Shown here: one piece after another, positions 8,579-14,031 of the stretch | How positions within the stretch are numbered: position 1 is the stretch's first letter | How the letters are laid out: every line of letters starts with the position of its first letter | Assembly (NCBI GenBank): GCA_034696485.1 | Contig: JAQIWT010000905.1 | Span: forward strand, 1-14,031 | DNA: 14,031 bases | Direction: 5' to 3' | Source of the DNA: Isohypsibius dastychi | Taxonomy: Eukaryota; Tardigrada; Eutardigrada; Parachela; Isohypsibiidae | Program-made: the position numbers and the translations under genes | Notes under the pieces: generated by a model | Seen by the model: only the letters and a program-made list of their open reading frames with translations | Databases searched by the model: none | Told to the model about the DNA's origin: nothing

Positions 8579-9995
8579 ATGGGATCTCACACAGATCGAC
8601 GGCATTTCTTGCTGATCCCCTTTCCCGCATTTGGCCATATCATTCCTCTTCTTGAGCTGGGCAAAAAACTGAGCAGGCTGCATGATGTGACGTTTGCTGT
8701 TTCAGCAGCCATCCTTGAGGAGATGCGAAAAAAAGATTTCATGGTCAAGCCGGATCAACCAGTTCGATTCTTGGCTATTGAAGATGGATATGTGCCTTTG
8801 AACGCATTCAGTCCCCATAGTGTGGCACCCCTGGTCCATATTTTTGAGTCTGTACTGCCTGGAATATCAAATCTTGTGGAATACATTGGGAGCAACAAGA
8901 CCTTCCTAGATCCAGAGAACGTTGTCATCATTATCGATGAGTTCGTCGCGGGTGGTGCAGCTGCATGCGTTGAGAAAAAAATACCTTTCTACCATTTTCT
9001 GACAAGTTCCGCAAGTGAGTGAATTAACAGCATTCTCTTCTTTATTCGCATAGTAAGTTCAGTTTCCAGGAATCATGACGTATTCCTTGAAGATTGACGA
9101 AAACTATCCAACGATTCTAAACGACGGCAAAAAGGAAATCATGAAAGAGTACATCCCAGGCCAGCCCTTGCAACCAGTGACAGAGATTGTCAAGCAAACG
9201 TATATGAAGGTCAACGCGACGATTCCGTTCATCGAAGGTGTAATTATCAACAGCGTGCGTGAGCTTGAACCAGATGTTCTTGATGAGCTGAAAAATCATC
9301 CTTTGATGCGCCAAATCCCGTTGTACTTTGTCGGTCCGTTATTCGGGGACGAAGAAATGACAGGAAACCAACAGGAGATCTTGAACTGGCTGAACAAACA
9401 AAGCAGACGATCGGTTATCTACATCAGCTTCGGATCGATAGCCTTGCCGAACAGCCAACAGATTGTCGAAATCACGAATGCGCTCACTGTTTTGAAACGG
9501 CCGTTTATTTGGACCTTACCACCTGCGCAGCACCATCTTTTGCCAAAGGGAATGATTGATACGACAGCAACGGGTAATGTTCAGTTTAAAATAGTGAGCT
9601 GGGCCCCGCAGAAACTGATTCTGAATCATCCGTCGACAAAGGTGTTTCTTAGCCATTGTGGATGGAATGCATGTATCGAAAGCTTAACAGGAGGAGTACC
9701 CATACTCGCATGGCCCCTGTTTGCTGACCAGCTGATCAACGCGCAGTTTCTTGTGAAGCTTGGGTCAGCAATTATCATAAAGTCGACTCGTGAAGGAATG
9801 CCAGATATCTTCACACAGGATGACCTGTGTCGGGGCCTGGAAAGCATCGAAGGAGAAGAGGGATGGATTTGCCAAGAACGTTCATGTGTCAACGTCGCGC
9901 AGGTGTGGAAGACAAGGCTAGGGGCGGCTCAGGAAGCAGGGGGAAGTTCGTATCTGGATTTTCAAAAGCTTATGACTTCCGCTAGATTTGACTGA
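8579..9995 (+). CDS. UDP-glycosyltransferase, plant PSPG-box type (GT1 family), two exons
   Basis: Exons 8579-9014 and 9070-9995 join in phase 1 to give 453 residues, a normal length for plant-type GT1 enzymes, which transfer a sugar from a UDP-sugar to a small acceptor. The N-terminus HFLLIPFPAFGHIIPLLELG carries the expected catalytic His (H20), and D120 in VVIIIDEF fits the partner Asp. YISFGS is at 263-268. A complete 44-residue PSPG donor-binding box spans 323-366, from WAPQ to FADQ, with HCGWN at 341-345. Trp at box position 22 and Gln at position 44 suggest UDP-glucose, going by plant enzymes. Usual animal UGTs have HGG-NS, a signal peptide and a C-terminal membrane anchor; this protein has none of these and should be cytosolic. 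Box position 24 is Ala (HCGWNA), where plants usually have Ser. The acceptor is unknown. The start is the first ATG of the open frame. The gene is convergent with the serpin downstream. Confidence 0.9.
9015..9069 (+). other. UGT intron (55 nt, phase 1)
   Basis: The donor is GTGAGT (9015-9020), and the acceptor tract AAGTTCAGTTTCCAG ends at 9069. Unspliced, the frame stops at TGA 9020-9022. Spliced, it reads SSAR-IMTYS and continues into the C-terminal half. A competing acceptor (CATAG, near 9053) would leave in-frame problems. Confidence 0.85.
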
Positions 9996-10249
9996 TGTTT
10001 AGCATTTCGTATTCCAATCTGAAATCTTTCGTCTCACAAATATACATGGGAGTGTATCGTGGCCGTGTATTTTGCCCACTTAAACAAAGCTAGACCTTAC
10101 AACATTTGAAGCTACGACGCAGCACGTTTTCTGACTTACCGTTTCCGCAAATCCTTCGTGTTAGAACTTTTGAACACAGGGAATAGGTTTTTCTACGTCG
10201 TTGCACGATGATTTCAGCATTTCAAAGCGGGAAAAGACAACTTCAAACG

Positions 10250-10255
10250 AATAAA
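10250..10255 (+). terminator. Candidate poly(A) signal of the UGT gene
   Basis: This is the first AATAAA on the plus strand after the UGT stop, 255 nt downstream. It sits 41 nt from the minus-strand AATAAA of the facing serpin, so the two transcripts would end almost against each other or overlap slightly. Confidence 0.5.
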
Positions 10256-10295
10256 TGGCTGAAACCATAAAAGGTCATCACGAACAACGCTGGCG

Positions 10296-10301
10296 TTTAT
10301 T
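10296..10301 (-). terminator. Candidate poly(A) signal of serpin 1
   Basis: AATAAA on the minus strand (TTTATT on plus), 188 nt after the serpin stop codon. The segment lies inside the part of the 3' flank that is shared with the second serpin copy. Confidence 0.55.
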
Positions 10302-10488
10302 ACTCTAGGGCCTGTTGTGACACTCTTTATGCGTTTTGACCATTTGACATTTGAGCTCGTAATCGATGAAAATGGATTTGAAAGCATTTTGAAGACCAAA
10401 GTAAGCGCGGATAGCTGAATATGGCAACCACAAGAGCGCACTGCATACGAATGAATTCGAAACTGGCGATTCCGTCTGGCTTCTGTAC

Positions 10489-11719
10489 CTAAAATTTCTC
10501 CAGTCTCCCAACAAAAAGAATCAGTTTAGTAGGATTGTGGCGAATCGCAAAGAGGAAGGGGTGATCCGCTTTGAACACCACAGGCTGTGTGGGTACCAAC
10601 TCGACCATCAAGCTCAGTGGAACAGCTTTAATCGCAGTCGCAGCAGCCGCTTCTGTTCCTTTCTCATCCACCTCTGCAAAAAGAAACAAAGCTCAGTGAA
10701 CAAAGTCGATCTGATGGGATCCTGGTGTAACACATACCAATGAAAGTTTTGTGGAACGCTTCGCTAATCACAACCGGTTGTCCTGCAACAATCCCGCTCA
10801 GGTCAGCCTTCTCCGAGAAAATGTCTGTCACACCAACGCTCTGCAACAACTTCTTGGCGTCGAACGTCGATTCAATCTTGAATTTCGGAAGCGTCAAATC
10901 GACCTTGACATTCCCTCGGACTTTGCTGAACAGCTTGGAGAATGTGTCCTTCTTCAACGCTTTCTCAAGGGCACGCAAACCGTTGACTTTTCGAGGCAAG
11001 AGGACCAACAAAGAAGCTTCGTGGTTTTGGTATGGAATTTCCAAATACTGAATATCCAGATCTGCATCTTCCACGTAATTAAATCGCTCCTCGTTGAGGT
11101 GCATCAGGTCTGTTTTCTTAGTGGATCCATCTAGCAGCTTGAAATCTTCTTGCTTTGTTCGGAATTCTGGAAATTTTTCGTCCCATGCTGCCTTGAAGTA
11201 CACGGCGTTCACCAAGACCGAAATTGTTGAAGCATCGATAGAGCCACTTGGTAGAAGATCTTTGATCTTGTTGTTGGTCTTTTCTTCCACCCAGGCATTT
11301 ATCTCATTTCGCGATCCTTCCGCATTACCAACAAAATCTTTCAAATTAATCGACGCTTCCAGCTGTGACTGAGCGGCTTTCTGATAAGCAGGTTCGAGGT
11401 TCAAACCGGTTTTGAGGAAAATCGAATTGGCTATTTTCAGGACAAGATCGCCTTCAGACGCGGACTCCCGAGATTTGAGCTTGGAGAGAGCGGTAGCAAA
11501 TGGTTGAATGGTCAGATCCGGTGCTTGATTGGTGTTAAGGTTGAAAGCCGATTCAATGTTGGATTTGGTGGTTCCTTTCGAGCCGAGATAAACAAGCATA
11601 GTAGCATAGACAATGCTAATGGGAGACACGAAGACATTCCCGTCGTTGGTCATATTGGATGCAGCTGAGTAAAGGTTGACGGACAAACCGTCAACAAGCT
11701 GGGAGAAATTGAGGTCCAT
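10489..11719 (-). CDS. Serpin 1 (serine protease inhibitor family, intracellular type), two exons
   Basis: Exon 1 (11719-10738) and exon 2 (10673-10489) give 388 residues, a full-length serpin. Landmarks are GNVFVSPISI (27-36), IANSIFLKTG (97-105 region), LVNAVYFKAAW (169-179), TDIFSEKADLSGI (298-310), the hinge EKGTEAAAAT (331-340) and the signature FKADHPFLFAI (361-371). Serpins trap serine or cysteine proteases by inserting the cut loop into sheet A. The hinge has the small residues expected of an inhibitor rather than a non-inhibitory serpin. Counting from P17 = E331, the scissile bond is L347-S348 (P1 Leu), which suggests chymotrypsin-, elastase- or cathepsin-G-like targets; this is inference. 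The start at 11719 is preceded by an in-frame TAA nine bases upstream and has G at -3 and +4. No signal peptide is visible, so the protein is probably cytosolic. The loop from hinge to ADHPF is several residues longer than in human SERPINB1, as I recall it. A tandem paralogue lies 3.26 kb upstream. Confidence 0.95.
10674..10737 (-). other. Serpin 1 intron (64 nt, phase 1)
   Basis: On the minus strand the donor is GTATGT and the acceptor TTTCTTTTTGCAG. It splits the codon for E328 just before the reactive-loop hinge, giving FI-EVDEKG. The whole bait loop and C-terminus are thus encoded by one 185-nt exon. Position, phase and length are the same in the second copy. Confidence 0.9.
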
Positions 11720-11732
11720 GGCTTATTCTCCG

Positions 11733-11767
11733 TGAACCAGAATGCGAAAGCATGAACCAGAGTGCGA
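11733..11767. repeat. Short direct repeat in the serpin 1 5' leader
   Basis: TGAACCAGAATGCGA (11733-11747) and TGAACCAGAGTGCGA (11753-11767) are 20 nt apart and differ at one base. They lie between the TATA box and the start codon, so they are probably in the transcribed leader. Confidence 0.6.
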
Positions 11768-11795
11768 CTGCTGGATTTTAAAGTGGTTGTTTTCG

Positions 11796-11804
11796 TATTT
11801 TATA
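11796..11804 (-). promoter_or_regulatory. TATA box of serpin 1
   Basis: TATAAAATA on the minus strand, 77-85 nt upstream of the serpin ATG. An initiator-like CAGT has its A at 11769, ~35 nt from the first T, which would give a leader of ~50 nt. No other TATA box of this quality lies near the gene. Confidence 0.7.
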
Positions 11805-11831
11805 CCGACTTGAATAGAAAACAACTCGCAG

Positions 11832-11852
11832 TTCAGCTGTCTGCCAGCTGAA
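11832..11852. promoter_or_regulatory. Symmetric pair of CAGCTG E-boxes upstream of the serpin TATA box
   Basis: TTCAGCTG (11832-11839), a 5-nt spacer, then its exact complement CAGCTGAA (11845-11852). Both half-sites contain the E-box CAGCTG recognised by many bHLH factors, and their centres are 11 nt apart, about one helical turn. The pair sits ~28-56 nt upstream of the TATA box. Binding is inference from position and symmetry. Confidence 0.45.
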
Positions 11853-11911
11853 TGAATCACCCACTTGTTGATGCTATCTCGTTTCTTCTGTTCATTTCGC
11901 AGTGTCCAGGC

Positions 11912-12469
11912 AAGAGCATTAGAACTTCAGGGCTGTGGTCTTGGTGTTTGCTTTGTGCCTTGATAAAATCTTTCCGTGGGAAATTGAAGGGAAGAGACAG
12001 CAACACAGAGACAAGGGAGAGAGGAATGAAACTTTCAAAAATCAATGGCAATTCAAGACTTTATATTACACGATTTTGGTTAATATATGAGTTGGAGATC
12101 TGTGTGTAATGTATTTTTTACTGAGAAGTCATTGTTCGTTTTTTCCTTTTTACTCTTGTAAAACCCCAAAAACAACAAACACCGCTCTCTCCGCTCTTGC
12201 TAGTCTCTTCAGTGACGATAGCTGAAAAAATGATGTCTAAAATTCACTGTGAGCTTTGTTGTCAGATTCAACAAGTTAAACTAATTTTTAAAAATAGCTT
12301 ATTTTATGAAGACAGATCTCACATTGGCGGAAAGTCAGTTTTTTCCGCGGTATTCGATCTGGAATTAAAAAACTTGGTTTTGACGATGCATTGCTGTCTG
12401 CGGTCTGTGTCTTCGGCACGGAAAGATTTTATCGCAAAAAGCACCGCCGCCCTGATATCCAATGCTCTT
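11912..12469. repeat. Second fold-back element, upstream of serpin 1
   Basis: GATAAAATCTTTCCGTG (11962-11978) recurs as its exact complement at 12417-12433. Two more inverted pairs lie in order around it: AAGAGCATT at 11912-11920 against 12461-12469, and AGACAGCAA at 11995-12003 against 12391-12399. Arms are ~80-92 nt, with a ~14-nt length difference between them, and the loop is ~387 nt. The sequence differs from the intronic fold-back at 873-1741. A plus-strand reading frame at 12197-12490 crosses one arm and shows no protein family. Confidence 0.6.
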
Positions 12470-12499
12470 GGTCCAGGCTTGCTTGTGTGAACACCTAGT

Positions 12500-13498
12500 A
12501 CACGGAAGCGAACATTCCATATTAACAACTCTTTTGTAAAGTGTAAGTAGTCCCAGGGAGGATTCCCTTTTCGATCAAAATGACCTGTTCAGCTAGTTTC
12601 TCCTCCAGCTTCTACGAGTCAACGCGTAAACATCTGCGGTAGTTTTTGTTGTTTGGCTTGTTTTCCTTCTTGTGACGATTTATTGTGTTGTGTAACACTG
12701 AAGTTAGATTAGTACAGTTTGCCAGTTTTTAACCAAGACTAAAGGTACCGTATGCGATTTCCATAACTTCGCCATGAGTGGATGCGCACTCCACTTCCAA
12801 AGTGGTGGTTCCTGGTTTTGCCCAACCAATCGTACCAAAGCTACCAGTAGAGAGCCTTTCGATCGGCGAAAAGAAGTTGGGAACTCAAAGTTCGCACAGT
12901 CAATGCGGAGCCACGAATTCAAACAGGGTTTAACCACTACCGACAGCTAAATCTTCAGTGTCTACAGAAAGCGTTCCATCATGCACAAAAAGAGCATCAA
13001 CTATCCATTACCAGCGGAAAAGCGTATTTGAATATTCAGGGGTATAACCGCACATTCTTGTCTCGTCTCGGCAATTTTCTTTAAACTGTTAGGCAAAAAC
13101 GTGACAGTGGAAGGGCTACACTTAACAGTTTCCGGGCTGCGTCTCCATTAACCGTCTGTGATAGACCCATGCCCAAGATCCCGTTTTTCGTGTACGTCAG
13201 GTCACGAGATTAGGGCTGCGAGTGATAAATGCGTCGTCTGTGCCGGTGACCCTTTGGTTTGGTCATCATGGATGTCTGTTCATTCTGACATCATTTTCCT
13301 GTTACACAATATTGCGGTCTGCTTCCTGCAAGTTGGACACCATAGACTTAACCCAGGGGTACGTCCGCCAAGATTGACACAATTTTTTCTCCTCGTTTCA
13401 TAACATCAGCTGATGTTGTAACCACAGAATACTGCAGAGAAACATCTTGCTCTTGACTGTTAATTGTTGTGGACAGACGTCAAAGAGAAAGGCAACTT
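12500..13498. other. Non-coding spacer between the two serpins
   Basis: No intact gene is supported. On the minus strand several short stretches look coding-like but are broken by stops or frame changes: YSVVTTSADVMKRGEK (near 13425), GMGLSQTVNGDAARKLLS (near 13150) and the 51-codon stretch at 12729-12884. They might be shreds of one decayed gene, or chance. I cannot assign them to a family. Confidence 0.4.
12729..12884 (-). other. Possible gene remnant, 51 open codons ending in TAA
   Basis: The minus-strand frame reads from VPNFFSPIERL through GTIGWAKPGTTTLEVEC to IAYGTFSLG and a stop. An in-frame TGA lies directly before it and no splice acceptor is convincing. Composition is more protein-like than that of other short frames here, but it is unidentified and could be chance. 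Confidence 0.15.
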
Positions 13499-13623
13499 AA
13501 TTCAAAGACCCCGCGAAAATACAAAAGAGGTCATCACGAGCAACGCTGACTTGATATTGTCCCAGTGACTGGGGTGACATTCTAAATGAACGTATTGTGA
13601 TCGACCGGCACTTGAGCTGGAAC

Positions 13624-13629
13624 TTTATT
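13624..13629 (-). terminator. Candidate poly(A) signal of serpin 2
   Basis: AATAAA on the minus strand (TTTATT on plus), 117 nt after the serpin 2 stop. It is not at the position equivalent to the serpin 1 signal, which has been lost in this copy (the aligned region reads CTTGATATTG). Confidence 0.45.
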
Positions 13630-13745
13630 CATTTGATCTCAAAGCATTTTGAAACCAGCGTCAGCGCAGGCAGCTGAACATGATAAAAACATTGGCTGCA
13701 TGCAAATCAATTTGCATCTGAGGCAATGTTTTCTGTCACCTGTGA

Positions 13746-14031
13746 TCAAATCTGCTCAAATCGGCCCACAAAAAGAATCAGCTTAGTAGAGTTGTGCCGA
13801 ATCGCAAAAAGGAACGGGTGATCCGCTTTGAACTCGACAGGTGGTGTGGGGACTAACTCGACCATCATGCTCAGACCAGCGACTGCCATCGCAGTTGCGG
13901 CAGCCGCCTCTGTACCTTTTTCATCGACATCTGCAAACAGATGCAGACTTCGATCAACAAATTTGATTATTTGAAATCTTGATGTAACACGTACCGATGA
14001 AAGTTTTGTGGAACGCTCCACTGACCACGAT
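13746..14031 (-). CDS. Serpin 2, 3' end (tandem paralogue of serpin 1), 5'-truncated by the window
   Basis: The visible parts are the last 37 nt of one exon (14031-13995, IVVSGAFHKTFI) and a final exon of 185 nt (13930-13746), exactly the length in serpin 1. It has the same hinge EKGTEAAAAT, the signature FKADHPFLFAI and the end LILFVGRFEQI. The reactive loop reads AMAVAGLSMMVELVPT, against AIKAVPLSLMVELVPT in serpin 1. P1-P1' (Leu-Ser) and the P3'-P8' stretch are kept, while P6-P2 and P2' differ. No stop or frameshift is visible, so this looks like a working gene rather than a pseudogene. The body and promoter lie beyond the window. Confidence 0.93.
   Translation of the reverse strand, partial: SWSVERSTKLSSVRVTSRFQIIKFVDRSLHLFADVDEKGTEAAAATAMAVAGLSMMVELVPTPPVEFKADHPFLFAIRHNSTKLILFVGRFEQI
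13931..13994 (-). other. Serpin 2 intron (64 nt, phase 1)
   Basis: The donor is GTACGT, the acceptor CTGTTTGCAG, and the split codon is Asp (FI-DVDEKG). It has the same position, phase and length as the serpin 1 intron, but most of the internal bases differ. The duplication is therefore not very recent. Confidence 0.9.

Larger units (their letters stand above)
13499..14031 (-). repeat. Tandem serpin duplication, second copy (first copy ~10240-10774)
   Basis: Similarity between the copies is not limited to the coding exon. The shared 64-nt intron position and 3' flank blocks such as AGGTCATCACGARCAACGCT (13528 against 10271) and AAAGCATTTTGAA line up at an offset of ~3.26 kb. The duplication therefore included the 3' flank to about 13499/10240. 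Its upstream end lies outside the window. Confidence 0.8.

Noticed and set aside
10740-11372. Several plus-strand open frames across serpin 1
   Set aside because: They are antisense shadows of a strongly supported serpin exon.
12197-12490. 97-codon plus-strand open frame
   Set aside because: It crosses an arm of the fold-back at 11912-12469 and resembles no protein family.
1-14031. CRISPR arrays, tRNA, rRNA and bacterial-type operons
   Set aside because: No regularly spaced short repeats with unique spacers, no tRNA B-box (GGTTCGANTCC) with a partner arm, and the genes are intron-split eukaryotic genes.

Overview
The window is animal nuclear DNA, probably from an invertebrate. Four split genes can be read with GT-AG introns. 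They include an axonemal protein gene of the CFAP299 family and two serpins with the metazoan 'F-ADHPFLFAIRH' signature. There are no Shine-Dalgarno operons. Three of the four visible introns are 55-64 nt. Small introns, a flagellar gene and ordinary animal serpins would suit a small-genome ecdysozoan such as a tardigrade or an arthropod, but the species cannot be fixed from the sequence alone.

Layout. (1) 1-3117 (+): the 3' part of a CFAP299 (DUF4464) homologue. Two exons are split by an 1881-nt intron, and the protein carries a long, unfamiliar C-terminal tail. The intron holds a diverged fold-back (inverted repeat) element. (2) 3118-8578: about 5.4 kb of AT-rich DNA without a convincing gene. 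It is full of decayed repeats: a ~105-nt unit that mostly occurs as doublets, a ~0.5-kb tandem duplication containing such doublets, a 52-nt GC-rich tandem pair, a ~117-nt triplet, and a C10-TT-G12 homopolymer hairpin. (3) 8579-9995 (+): a complete two-exon glycosyltransferase of the plant PSPG-box type (HCGWN), with no signal peptide or membrane anchor. (4) 10489-11719 (-): a complete intracellular-type serpin of 388 residues in two exons, convergent with the glycosyltransferase. It has a clear TATA box and a symmetric pair of E-boxes upstream. (5) 11853-13745: mostly non-coding, with a second fold-back element and some weak coding-like shreds on the minus strand. (6) 13746-14031 (-): the 3' end of a second serpin. 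It is a tandem paralogue of the first, about 3.26 kb away, with the same 64-nt intron position and length and a reactive loop that differs mainly on the P6-P2 side.

Nothing suggests that the genes form one pathway. The most notable points are the plant-like UGT in an animal context, the tandem serpins with a diverging bait loop, the CFAP299 tail that becomes visible once the two exons are joined, and the uncharacterised repeat landscape between genes.
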